A stretch of DNA of 64,000 bases from Gracilaria caudata (Eukaryota > Rhodophyta > Florideophyceae > Gracilariales > Gracilariaceae). Location: the NCBI GenBank assembly GCA_030374735.1, contig JASCIV010000036.1, positions 1-64,000 on the forward strand, written 5' to 3'. Positions 10,945-21,218 of this stretch are shown piece by piece. The notes beneath the pieces were generated by a model. That model ran no database searches. It saw only the letters and a program-made list of their open reading frames with translations, and was not told the origin of the DNA. The translations under genes and the position numbers were made by a program. Each line of letters opens with the position of its first letter. The stretch's first letter is position 1.

Positions 10945-11190
10945 AATGTGGCCAACTCGCAGTGCTGCTGCAACTGCGACAGACGTAGGGAGCAGTCGAG
11001 CAGCGAGTGAATTGGCGCAGCGCAAGTTGAGCATGACAGCGGCGGCCTCCAGCGGATCTGGCAGGGCGCCAGCCCTCCGCACAAAAGAGGAGGAGCGAAG
11101 ATAGCGCGTGAGAAGGAGTAACAGCTCGAAGCGAAGAATAAGGGGCTTGGACGACTTTGGCCTCGTCGCACGCAGTAATGAAGGGCTCTT
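10945..11190. repeat. Module R, copy 3
   Basis: Carries 'gctgcaactgcgacag', 'ttgagcatgacag', 'cctccagcggatctgg', 'cagggcgcca' and 'ggcctcgtcgcac' in the same order as the other R copies. It directly follows the broken family gene. Confidence 0.65.
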
Positions 11191-11210
11191 AACACGCCGA
11201 CAAGCGCGCA

Positions 11211-11300
11211 GCGCAACCTTTCAGCGCAGCGCAACATTGCAGCATGGCGCATCATTGCAGCAAGGCGACACACTGCAAAATAGCGCGCGATTGTCTCATG
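11211..11300 (+). repeat. 18-bp tandem repeat, five units
   Basis: Five diverged 18-bp units start at 11211, 11229, 11247, 11265 and 11283; the clearest is gcgcaacattgcagcatg. Because 18 is a multiple of three, the open plus-strand frame reads as six-residue units (SATFQR, SATLQH, GASLQQ, GDTLQN, SARLSH). That frame has no ATG before the repeats and I do not call a gene. Confidence 0.8.
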
Positions 11301-13747
11301 CAACGCGCGCTTTAGGGGTGAGAGGGGTTAGAGCGACGAAGATGAGCGAAAGCCATACCAAGCATAAGTTCTGCGGGTGTGGTGAGGAGAGCATGTTCTG
11401 CGGGAGAGCATGCGTTGCACGCCACAATGTGGAACTCCGCGGAACAATGCTTCGCGTGCCATGATTGTAATGCAAAAAACTATGAGGCATGGATTCTGTG
11501 CGTGTGCATCAGGTAGAGAAGGCACGTGACAGTTACCGTCGTAGATTTCTAATGGTTAATGCCGATTGATGAAACTGTGACAACCGAAAACTCCGGTTCA
11601 AAAACCGTTAGAACTCCCAGATTTGTCTCAAAGAACGGCCGGCGTCTCTTATACCTGTATATGTGACCCCTATTGTGACCCTCTAAAAAGAATGCCTTTA
11701 ACTGTTTTGGACGTCCAAACCCCTGCACCAATGGTGGTCAAACGTTTTGGGCGTCCAAAAACTTCGAATAGCGCTTCGCTCGCAGCGGTACAGGTCTGCG
11801 CAGCGCGCCGCAGGTGCGCCTCACCCGGCGACAAAACTTGTATTCGTTAACAAAATACGAAAATGTAGGATTAAGTACGACGATACAGAAGAAACAAGCG
11901 ACCACTCTAAATGTCATTTAGTAAATGATATCAAAAACGCATATCATATGAAGTTGTCACTCGTGTCGGGCATGTGCTAAATTCTCATACAACATCATGT
12001 TGTCATGATGTCTACGACGTTCTGACAGTCAACAACAATGAATTCTTTCGAATGTGAGACAGGAGAATTTCGGAGAGAAATCGGTCCTTCTGGAACGGAA
12101 AACCATGCCAGAGACTCTTCTTTCTGTTCCCGCAAAAACGATTGTCGGTTCTAAACAACCGTAGAGTCGCTTGTTCCCATATGATCCTGACAATAAAAAT
12201 CTCAGCAGATTGCTGAACTTCTTTACTACTCGCAGGAAGAATTTTGTATGGTATCGTTCATTTGTATGGCAACGAGAGAAGTTAAGTTTCGGGAGAAGTC
12301 TTAAGAAATTTTGGCGGGTTGCAACAATCGCTGTTTCGTGCGTGAAATATGAAACGACACCAAAAAATTTTTGAGACGGGATAGAAGGAGAACTGTAACC
12401 TTTGTAACCTTTGTTACCTACGCACCGGTGCGTCTCCCACTTGCTCCACCTTGCGTCAACTTCGACAAGACGCCAGACACGACTGCGAGGGTTGCCAAGA
12501 CACGTTCCATCTTTGAGCCCCGCTCCGCGATGCGCGCTGTAGACGAGACACGTATCGTCGTGCGATACCCTTGTATACCTTCGGAAATGTTACGCATCGA
12601 AGCGGTTCCGGCAAGCAGTGGCGGAAGGTAAAGTTAAAATGTTATTGAGGAACGACACCCTTTGTTACGACAGCGCGTTGCGTGGAGCGCGCCCTCGCTA
12701 CCATGCTCACGAGTCACGTGATGAAAAGCTGGCGCGAGAGCAGAGATAACTGGTAACTAACACAGCATTGCACACGGTTAACGGTGCCGTTGGCATAGTA
12801 TAATTCGTTTCCAACCAATCCACAACGAAAACGTGGTCAGCTGTTCTGCGCATCTGCGAGAAGTAACCACGGCGGGATGCGAGCGGATGCGAGCGGGAGC
12901 TGGCTGCTGACGGGGAGGTCTACACCAGCAGCAGTTAACCTAATGTAAGTACGGCGGTACCGCCACGCAGCTAGCGTTGTGCTGCAACAGCTGCAGTTGG
13001 CTTTCGGCCACCGTTCCGCAACGTACACTCAGCTGCTTTGTCAACATCATACTCACATGCATCACGTCATAAAACCTTGGTGGACCGCTGCGCGCCGCGC
13101 ACAATAAAAGTGGGGAACGGCTGGTGAGGCGCAGCTGTGCATCACGCGCAGCTATCCCCCACTCTTAGAGTGCGGCTGCGCGCCGCGCACTCCAAAAGTG
13201 GGGGACGGCTGGTGAGGCACGGCTACGCGTGCCGCGCAGCCGTCCCCCGGAGTACCGTCGTACCACTCTATTTTGGTGAGGGACAGCTGCGCGTCACGCG
13301 CAGCCGTCCCCGACTCTTAGAGTGCGGCTGCGCGTCTCGCACTCTAATAGTGGGGGACTGTCGCTGAAGGACGCCTGCGCGTGACGCGCAGCCGTCCCCC
13401 ACCGCATCGCGCACTCAAAAAGTGCGGCACGGCTACGCGTGCCGCGCAGCCGTCCCCCTAGTTTCCGCTCTATTTGCGACTCAGTGTTCCTTGCAAATTC
13501 TACGCCGACTGGAAGACTCGTCCGCGATGTCGCGAGCCCTTCATCGCGTGGCGAACTGTGCGCACCGCGCCTTCCGCTACACCCTTTGAACACGTCACCA
13601 GTTCTCTCGCACCCCGCCCGTGTCAATCATCATAAGACACTCTTGCTCCACCGTAGCGCTCTACTTAAGCTAAGTATGCTCACAGCCCGTAGCATGTCCC
13701 CATCATAGCCGTCTTCCACCAAACCCCATCCACCATCCGCCATCGTC
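11301..13747. other. Intergenic DNA upstream of family copy 3
   Basis: 2.4 kb without a supported gene. Two related palindromes occur at 11706-11719 (TTTGGACGTCCAAA) and 11745-11760 (one mismatched pair). The segment 11850-12650 is AT-rich with short unrecognised frames. A GC-rich inverted-repeat cluster occupies 13080-13460, just before the promoter region of copy 3. Confidence 0.55.
13080..13460. repeat. GC-rich nested inverted-repeat cluster
   Basis: The core 'gcgcagccgtccccc' or a close variant occurs five times (near 13149, 13235, 13298, 13386, 13444). Its reverse complement, as 'gtgggggacggctg' or variants, occurs near 13100 and 13198. Units are separated by 'actcttagagtgcggctgcg' and by 'cacggctacgcgtgccgcgc', itself self-complementary. 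The array can form several alternative hairpins. Confidence 0.85.
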
Positions 13748-14686
13748 ATGATCTGTTTTCTCGCTTTTGTGCTGTTGCTTTCATGGCTTAGGAATGGAAT
13801 TGAAGCCGCTCCACGCCCGGGAGACCCTCAAGTGCTGTCGCATTCTCTGCCCCAGCTTCCTCCCGTACCTCCGAACACATCTTCCAGCCCGTCCCCAACG
13901 TTGATCCGGATCTTGCTGGCGGTTATGGTGCTGCCGGTGGTATTTAACACTATTGCCGCCCGGCTTGGCCGCCTTTCCAATCAACATCCACGTAGACCTG
14001 GTCTTCTCTACGCCCAGGCAACCGCTCTGTACGCTTCGTACTCCGTTGGTTGGTTCGCCGGCATAGTTCTCTGGATTACGGGGTACTTGAAAGCCTCTTT
14101 TGACCTTGGAGAGGCCGGCTTTGCAGTGCTCCTCCTACTCTGCTCGGGTGGCTATCTCACTCAAAGTGTATCTTGGAAGCTCCGTCACCTCTTGTGGCAC
14201 ATTCCAGATTTCATCCGTCTTCACCGTCAGGAAGTCGATGGCGTGGTCCAAAATTTCCGAGCTTTGCTCTATCTTGCGGTCAATGAGGACCCTCCAAACA
14301 ACTTTGCTTTCGATCAAAGGCTCGCATTGGTGGTGTATGCCTTGACGAAAGGCCATGAACGCATGCTGCAGATACTACGCCGCAATATGAGGCCGTCCGT
14401 GAATTGCTCGCACAACATCCGTGAGCTGCAGCAACGGCTTTCCGATTTCGATGCTCTTCCACAGGCGGTGCAGCATCTTGTTCCGGAGGCGCTGGCCTCT
14501 CTTGTAGAACTCGCCGTTGAGCAGGAGCATTCTGACATTGTTGCATTCGGATCTCTTATCGAAAGGGTACGGCACGAATTGCAACATGGCCACATGGTGG
14601 CACTGAACACGTGCACCGGTGCCCATTTGGGCCGAAATTGTCCTGCTTGTGGCCCACGTGCTCTTGGTGTCCTCTTGGAGCTCTAA
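13748..14686 (+). CDS. Lineage-specific signal-peptide/membrane protein, family copy 3
   Basis: Predicted 312 residues, intact, same family as copies 1 and 2. The ATG at 13748 is the first in frame and gives a hydrophobic N-terminal segment (MICFLAFVLLLSWL). It keeps EAAPRPGD, a Pro-rich stretch, 'LLAVMVLPVVFNTIAARLG', hydrophobic segments around 'GWFAGIVLWITGYL' and 'GFAVLLLLCSGGYL', then ALTKGHERMLQILR, NIRELQQRLSDFD and LVPEALASLVELAVEQE. It is close to copy 2 in the C-terminal half but closer to copy 1 around the second hydrophobic segment (YASYSV.W), which suggests mosaic history or gene conversion. The upstream DNA is the inverted-repeat cluster. Function unknown. Confidence 0.8.
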   Translation: MICFLAFVLLLSWLRNGIEAAPRPGDPQVLSHSLPQLPPVPPNTSSSPSPTLIRILLAVMVLPVVFNTIAARLGRLSNQHPRRPGLLYAQATALYASYSVGWFAGIVLWITGYLKASFDLGEAGFAVLLLLCSGGYLTQSVSWKLRHLLWHIPDFIRLHRQEVDGVVQNFRALLYLAVNEDPPNNFAFDQRLALVVYALTKGHERMLQILRRNMRPSVNCSHNIRELQQRLSDFDALPQAVQHLVPEALASLVELAVEQEHSDIVAFGSLIERVRHELQHGHMVALNTCTGAHLGRNCPACGPRALGVLLEL

Positions 14687-15721
14687 CAACCCCACTCAGA
14701 TTCATTACCTGAGTAGGAGCGCGACGTGTTGATCTTCATTGTGAGTCCAGTGGGGCTAGATAAAACCTCGAGGAACCATGCAGGCCGATTTGCAACAAAG
14801 CCTTTCGGAGCGCAAGAAGGTGATGGAAGTTAAAAAACGGTGCAACGTGTGAAAGCAAAGCGTTCAAGTCCGTTTTCTTCATATTTGGCTGCTATAGTCG
14901 TGTTGACTTAAACCGCCGTTGCAAGGGTGGCTTAAAGTCAGGAATGTTGCTCATATATATGTATAGAGGCTGAGCGCTGTTTTGACCTCTACCTTGAGCT
15001 ACATTGTACATCTTCCAACCGTGGAGGAATGGTTCTGTATAACTTTGTAATTAAGTCTTTATGGCTAAAATGGCCAACTTGGTCAACGATTTGATGACCA
15101 AACCATGATAGCCTCGATGTATATACCATGATGGTGATCCCCCTTACTCTATTGTACTAGTGATAAACCAAATAGACAGATGCCTTTTACGGTAGTCTGG
15201 GACTAAACTTCGCTTTCTAGCGCATAACGCTGCCTTCTAGCGTCATTGTAGTGTTTCTGAGACTAAGAATCTCAGTGAAGAAGCTACTCTCCACAAAACA
15301 AATCAGACAGTGAAAAACTTTGAAAACAAAACAATGAAACCCAAATCTTTAGGCTTTCTCACACACAGTTAACTCGGAGCCCTTGTAAACATTACTTGCG
15401 GTTCAGAATAAATTCATACAGACTCTCCGCTCTCTATCTCACAGCTGCCTTACCAACTCAGATGTGGCATCAGGATTTTCTTTGGCTTCTTTCGTAATCG
15501 GGGTCGTAACTACGATCCCCCGACTATGACCGTAGTGCCACCTCTTCGTCGATGACGGCAACAACAAGGATTATTAAGGTCAAGCAAGGAAGAGCTCGAA
15601 TGCCTTTAATGAGGGAGTGTCGTAGAAGGCAGTGTGAAAAGTTTTTGTGGAAAACGCTAACAAACGATATGTGCTAATTTTGGATCCGTGCGCTCTGGCT
15701 GTCACATCGCGTACGAGAAGT
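14687..15721. other. Intergenic DNA after family copy 3
   Basis: Holds module F copy 3 and AT-rich sequence. No further R module or family fragment is visible, so the array seems to end on this side. Confidence 0.55.
14920..15330 (+). repeat. Module F, copy 3 (diverged)
   Basis: Shows 'ggtggcttaaagtcagg', 'gatgaccaaaccatgata' and 'ttctagcgtcattgta' in the same order as F copies 1 and 2, with more differences. Confidence 0.6.
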
Positions 15722-16330
15722 TCATCTAAGGGGATTCCCTGAAGGGCCTATACTTGATGGTGTCAGATCCCGAAACAATCTGTCCATCATGGTCAAATGT
15801 CTCTTGGCTTCGCACGAGGCACATGCGAAAGAGTGCGGATCGGGTACAGAGAAGAAGGCAGAGGGCCCGAGTTGCTTGATTGGTTTCGTGGCATACCTCA
15901 GAACTGATTCGGAGTGACGACCTTTCTCTATTTGCGCGAAATCTTCTTCGTACAAGGTCTCCGCTTCATCCATTGCAGTTCGCAGCAGATGTATGGCTTT
16001 ATCCATTCCGTTTTTCTTTCGTTTCAAGTTAAGAAGATTGCCCGTCCGATGCGTTTCCATCTCTTCTAATTTTTTGGCTTCATCTTCTAGCGCTTTTGTT
16101 CTCCGTTGGAAATAGAAATCCCCTTCGAAAGTTTGAACAGTTTTGAAGTATTGGCACAGAAACCTCGTTTCTGAAACAAATGAACGAAGGACATCGAGCA
16201 CTTCAATGAATTCACAACGTCTTACGTTATCCTCATTTTGATGTCCCAAAGTTAACCGAGGGGAGCGCAGTATGCCTTCGGCTGCTTGAATCGCATTGTC
16301 AAACATTCCGAAATCTAAGTCGATGTCCAT
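15722..16330 (-). CDS. Small coiled-coil protein, lineage-specific, member A
   Basis: 202 residues, not recognised. A TATAAATA lies about 55 bp before the ATG. The N-terminus has MFDNAIQAAEGIL, close to MFEEAFEFAESVL in the protein at 30550; both continue with a Leu/Glu-rich helix and a Lys/Arg-rich coiled coil in the middle (KALEDEAKKLEEMETH here). The C-terminal part is less charged and has a CASCEAKRH stretch. Length, N-terminal motif and helical layout suggest the two genes are paralogues. No signal peptide or membrane segment. Probably cytosolic or nuclear; function unknown. Confidence 0.7.
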   Translation of the reverse strand: MDIDLDFGMFDNAIQAAEGILRSPRLTLGHQNEDNVRRCEFIEVLDVLRSFVSETRFLCQYFKTVQTFEGDFYFQRRTKALEDEAKKLEEMETHRTGNLLNLKRKKNGMDKAIHLLRTAMDEAETLYEEDFAQIEKGRHSESVLRYATKPIKQLGPSAFFSVPDPHSFACASCEAKRHLTMMDRLFRDLTPSSIGPSGNPLR

Positions 16331-18231
16331 TGTCTGAGGTTATTTTAGAACGATGGGTTCCAAGAAATATTTGTAGGTGCTGGTATTTATATGAGAAAAA
16401 CTGAGATGAAAGACGGTGTATTTTTTTGTTGATACCCTCCACTAACTGCAATATCAACCATGAACCGTTGCGCCTTCCACGTCTTGCCATTTGTCCACAT
16501 TTTGATGCTCAATAAGTTGGTTCTCAGAGGTACGCTATTCTTCGAGTTCGAACCGAGGCGATAATAAGTGTGACGTGGCACGATTGGGTACTCGTTTCAT
16601 TCGAATGACTGGCAAAGAAAAGCCCATCCATAAAAAAAAATAAGATCATCATCATCATCATCATGTAATCTGTTTTCGAACTGCAAAGGCTGGTAGACAC
16701 CATAATGTGTCTCATACAATGCTCGAAGAATCAAAAAGTGTTTTGACACCCATCTTTGACTTCTTTGTTACTGCATTATATGAATATCGACAAACCTGCA
16801 CATGAAAAGAACTCATGTTGAAGGAGAGCATTGTATGCCCAACCAGTTTCAATGAGCAGCGAATGTGCACACAGGAGCTTCGTCGTTTGACCGTCTCAAA
16901 AATTTTGAAATTTGACAGGGTCAAACACTCCTGAGAGCTCATTCCATTTATCGGAAAGCGCTGCAAATGTGGCGGCTGCAATAGATCAGTTTGAGATCGC
17001 TCAAAAAAACTTTTGAAAAACAAGCATTTGCATCTTGTGCTGAAAACGTTGCCCTTCTTTCCGGGACTTTGTTCTGGGTGGTATTCTGGTCAGTATTCTG
17101 GTTGGATTTTATCGAATTGCGAACACTTAACATGATGAACGGAGATCAAACAGATTGTAACTTTGAAGCCTACCTGTGGGTCGTTCGAAGTTTCGGAGTT
17201 CTTTTGTTGCGGGCGCAAGAGAGCTGTTCTCCACAACCTCTTGCTGGGGCGCAGAAAGGAAAAGAAATGAGTTTAAAGATCTCATGGAGGAGAAATAACT
17301 ACCTTCGACACCTTTTCTTCCGTAGGTTTTCTGGAAAGAAGTTTGTACACCGTGCCGAAGAAAAGAACGAAAGCAAAGCCATTTGAGACACAGTAAATGC
17401 CCGATGAAGACTGTCCACTTTCAAATGGGTCTCAATCGTAGTCGAGACAACAAGTGCATAAACTCTCTGATGAATCCAATCCCATAGAAGCAGTCTTTTG
17501 GAAAAGCCAGTTACAACCCTAGCTTACAATGCGCTCTGTACGCTCATCTTGGAAATGGACTTCAAGATGTACTGTTTTGATTACTATTTAGAAACCGTTA
17601 CACTTTTTCAACTGAATGTTAGAAACCGCTGGCGTCTTTACGTTACGGTTGGGAGAATTGGCATCACCATCGCCATTGCATATTTGAGACTCTTAAATTA
17701 AGAATGCATGGATGAAAAGTTGTTTCGGGGTCTTTGCAAAGGCATCACAGCATGTTCACCGGACAAGACTATTCCTTTGTGAACTTTAATCTTTACGTTG
17801 AGATTTAACATTTGTTTGTGTTCAGGGTTGAAATCAAGGTCTTCGATAATCATCTTCAAAGCACTGTGGGGAGGTTCTTTGTGACGTAACGAAAGTGGCT
17901 GACACGAAATCCTTGCGAATTTAGTTCGTAACCCAATTTCGTAATCATCAAGATGATGTTAATGGCGACCACGTTTGTCAGTGGGAGGCGTGGCCGGACG
18001 CATTTGCTTTCCGGGCAGTCAATTCAAGAGGTGAACGAACTGGCAAGTCGGGAGGGAAGAACCCCCTCCTTCACGGTGCTGGGCTCGCCAATTCATAGTG
18101 TAACACACAACCCCGATTGGGACCTCTTGGAAGCATCAATGGATGACTGACACTCCATGTAATAGGTTTTCAGCTCTCTCCTATCGAACACGACATGGTA
18201 GGTGGATTCGGATCGAGACCTATTCGAGGAC
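16331..18231. other. Intergenic DNA, no gene seen
   Basis: AT-rich with short frames on both strands. A short ATC repeat lies at about 16647-16664. I see no homology, tRNA or long repeat here. Confidence 0.5.
16384..16391 (-). promoter_or_regulatory. TATA box for the gene ending at 15722
   Basis: TATAAATA on the minus strand, about 55 bp upstream of the ATG at 16330. Confidence 0.5.
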
Positions 18232-18238
18232 TATAAAA
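18232..18238 (+). promoter_or_regulatory. TATA box of the 18347 gene
   Basis: TATAAAA 115 bp before the chosen ATG. It also argues against starts upstream of about 18260 in the same open frame. Confidence 0.65.
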
Positions 18239-18346
18239 GGGCTCCTCGCCCACCCCATCACTACTTATCTCGAGAGTTTCTCACCCAACCCAGCGTTTCT
18301 GTCTTCTCATCTACTTCTGCATATCAACACATTCTCACGGGTCAAT

Positions 18347-19594
18347 ATGCAAGATTCTCGACACCAACAGGACCTGAACTCAACCGAAGGAGAGCTGCCG
18401 CGCAAGGAGATGGGAGGATTGAAGAAACAACTCGAGGAATCTTTGGAAAAGACGGCCTCAGAGCGCCCAGTTCAAAACGGGAAAGAGCATGTGGAGCAGC
18501 TTCAACGCCTGTTTGATGAAGCGAAAACTGAAAACGAGGCACTGCGATCCCGCCTTCGTTCTGTTCTCGAGGAGGCACAACAGGCGAGAGCGAGAGAAGA
18601 ACGGCTTCTGGAAAACAAGGCGCGGATGAAGAAAGAGCTAATGTGGGCACGTCATGACGTCCAAACTGCTCGTCTGGAGGCCAAGCAGGCTAAATCACAT
18701 GCGTCAATGTTGAACAGGCGTCTCAAAGAAGTTGGTTCGTCCGCCCAAGCCCTTAAAAAGCGCATCGCAGAGCTGAAGGGGGTTCAGGGAGAAATTAGAA
18801 CGCTCCTCAAGTACGTGCGAGAGTTGTGTGAGCAACGGAGGTTCGGGGCTAAACTGATGTCAGTGGTAAAGAACGGTGGCAAGAAGTTATCTGGGTTCAA
18901 ACCACCGCTGTCACATATTCGTAAACAGCCGCGTCCGGAATCGGATGCGGAAGTGGAAGGAATATCGTCTCAGCAGAGTGTCGAGCAGGAAACAGATGCT
19001 TCTAAGGGAGAAGAGGACGCAAATCAAGATGATATGAAACCACAATATCATCCGGAGGGAATTGAACCCGACGCAGTTCATGTTTCCGAGGTGCGTTCTC
19101 CCAGCCGCAGTAACGACAATCAGGGGGAAGTGGAGGCCGACGGTTCACATGGCCTGTTCCGCAGAATAACTGATCGCTTGCGGGGAAAGTCAAGCGATCG
19201 GACAAGTGTGGATAACACAGGAAGCGTTGAGCAGCGGCGCCAAAAAGTTGCAAAACGGGGACTGCGGAAGCTCGGAAGTCTCAAGCGGTTCTTCTCCCGC
19301 GTCTCATCATCTGGAAACTCACAAGCCAGCGAGGACGATGGGCAGTCTGCGCTGGAAGCTGCGATGAAGACGATTGAGGCGCTAGAGAAAGATGTAAGCG
19401 CTCTTGAAGACGTTATAGACATGAAGCAGTCGGAGATTGATAGATTGCAACACGAGTTGCGCGCTGCGATGAACCGGTCGGATGGATTTGAGAGAGTTGT
19501 CAAAAAGAAGACGCAAAGAATAGAGGAGCTGAAACATGAAATAGGGGCGTTATTGACCAGGAAAGGTGAACGGTCAGAGTTAAATAAGCGGTAG
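18347..19594 (+). CDS. Charged coiled-coil protein, unrecognised
   Basis: 415 residues from the ATG at 18347, the first in frame after a good TATA box. Two coiled-coil blocks (about residues 15-165 and 320-412) flank a low-complexity acidic middle. The first block is rich in Glu, Lys, Arg and Leu heptads (LQRLFDEAKTENEALRSRL). The middle has Ser/Glu/Asp-rich stretches and two basic patches, around KNGGKKLSGFKPP and RRQKVAKRGLRKLGSLKRF. The last block contains IEALEKDVSALEDVID. No signal peptide or membrane helix. A structural or scaffold role is possible, but the sequence identifies no family. Confidence 0.75.
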   Translation: MQDSRHQQDLNSTEGELPRKEMGGLKKQLEESLEKTASERPVQNGKEHVEQLQRLFDEAKTENEALRSRLRSVLEEAQQARAREERLLENKARMKKELMWARHDVQTARLEAKQAKSHASMLNRRLKEVGSSAQALKKRIAELKGVQGEIRTLLKYVRELCEQRRFGAKLMSVVKNGGKKLSGFKPPLSHIRKQPRPESDAEVEGISSQQSVEQETDASKGEEDANQDDMKPQYHPEGIEPDAVHVSEVRSPSRSNDNQGEVEADGSHGLFRRITDRLRGKSSDRTSVDNTGSVEQRRQKVAKRGLRKLGSLKRFFSRVSSSGNSQASEDDGQSALEAAMKTIEALEKDVSALEDVIDMKQSEIDRLQHELRAAMNRSDGFERVVKKKTQRIEELKHEIGALLTRKGERSELNKR

Positions 19595-19670
19595 ACATGC
19601 GTCGTCCTATCCGTTGAGCAATCTTGTGCACGTTCGAATTGGTGTTTGGTCAGACGTGAACTATGACGTT

Positions 19671-19697
19671 AATATATATATATATATATATATATAT
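19671..19697. repeat. AT dinucleotide microsatellite
   Basis: Uninterrupted alternating A and T over about 27 bases, some 80 bp after the coiled-coil gene. Confidence 0.95.
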
Positions 19698-20068
19698 GCA
19701 TATAATGACTGAGAGAGATTATTGATAAATGTTAAACTGCTTACTCGTCTTTTACGTTGTACACTTACACCTGTAACATCGGTGCTCAATCTAGCACCAA
19801 GAAGTCGTGATTCTATGTTCTTCTTCAATGCCAACTATAAAGAATCAACTTACATGTTTTGTTCAGCAATAATTGAGCGTACGAAAAGAGTTGTGTGTGT
19901 CTCTCAGCATGTTGCCCTAATCATAAGCATGAGGGAAGATGAACGCCCATACAGGCTGTATGATACAGCAGCAACGAATCACGAAAAGAGAGACCCTACA
20001 GAAGCGGAGGCTATGGTTGCAGATATCATCAAGAAGTGGCCAGAAAGACTGTTGGTTTTCTTGGCGAG

Positions 20069-20096
20069 GGAGCGTTTCTCTGAACAGAAACGCTCC
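20069..20096. repeat. Perfect hairpin, 11-bp arms
   Basis: Arms ggagcgtttct (20069-20079) and its exact complement (20086-20096) with a 6-base loop. Not next to any gene I call. Confidence 0.85.
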
Positions 20097-21218
20097 GTAG
20101 TAAGTAGTAATTGAACTTTTGCATCCGTAAAAGAGAGAGAGAGAGGGATTGTAATTACCTCACAAATACGAAGAGAGACGATGTGCAACTTAAGCTGCGG
20201 TGAACCTTCAGAGAGTGCGAAGAAGAGTTTTCCTTCACAAAATAAAGCTTCAGAGGGTTTGCAACAATTAAAACCCAATCTGAATCCAAAGCAGGTGATG
20301 AACGGCGTTGAACGGAAAGAGCAGAAGGCATTGTATTGGAATAGTATTATTCTGCGCCTTAAACACTTAGTTTTCTGTACTCTTCTTCCACAAACAGTCT
20401 GTTCGGCGAGCAGCACTGAATACGATTGCGATTCAAATCTTTCATAAACGGCCAAGCTGGTATGCTTCAGAGCAAAAGGAAAGCGCCGCATTCACGGCAC
20501 GAAGGATTCAGTTCGACGCTCCGCAGGCGCGATTTACGCAACGTTACTATCTCGTGGACAAGAAGACGTATACCCGTGATATGACATGAACGCATTATGT
20601 CTATAAACTGCATCTGAAAGACTACTTCAAAGTTATGGTGAGGAAGTGCCAATTGGTAATTGAGAAGTCGGTAAAAAGGTATCGGAGAAGATGGCTCTAT
20701 TGTTCAAGACGCTGTGCTTTCCGCACGTGGTGCGCTCGCGTCAGTATAAAACGGGTTTTTCTGAGCTTGTGCGTGAAATGTTAATAGTGCAATGCAACTT
20801 GCGTGGCTGCATTGTCAGAAAGAAATTGTTGCCGATCACGAGGGCTTCATGCGCTTCTGAATGAAAACACTTTCCTGGATATGAAACTCATGGAGGTCAA
20901 GCGCAGTATCGGGGCGTTCTTTGTCCCACGGTGGCTTGGGAGTTGTTTTCCGCACTCCTTGCATACAAGTCTATGGAACTGCGCATGGAATCAAACGGAG
21001 AAAAGTTCTGATGAAGAAACAGCTCATGTGAGGAAGATTGGTGAGAGCTACGGGTGCCATGGTGTGGAAAACTCTAGCAAGAGGCAGTTGGGACAGTGGC
21101 GAGGGGCTGTAAACTCATGTTCCTTGTCTGCATGAGCTATCAGCGGAGAAGCGTGCGACGTAGCTTGGTGAAGTTACGTTTTGAAGGAGGGGGCCAGATT
21201 TTCGGAGTTCACGATTTG

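Larger units (their letters stand above)
19595..21218. other. Intergenic DNA, no gene supported
   Basis: Contains an AT dinucleotide run, a short GA run near 20130-20147, a hairpin at 20069 and AT-rich filler. Open frames of 110-170 codons here show no recognisable family and overlap on both strands. Confidence 0.5.

Noticed and set aside
19722..20114. Plus-strand open frame of 130 codons after the AT repeat
   Set aside because: No ATG context, no family and a perfect hairpin inside it.
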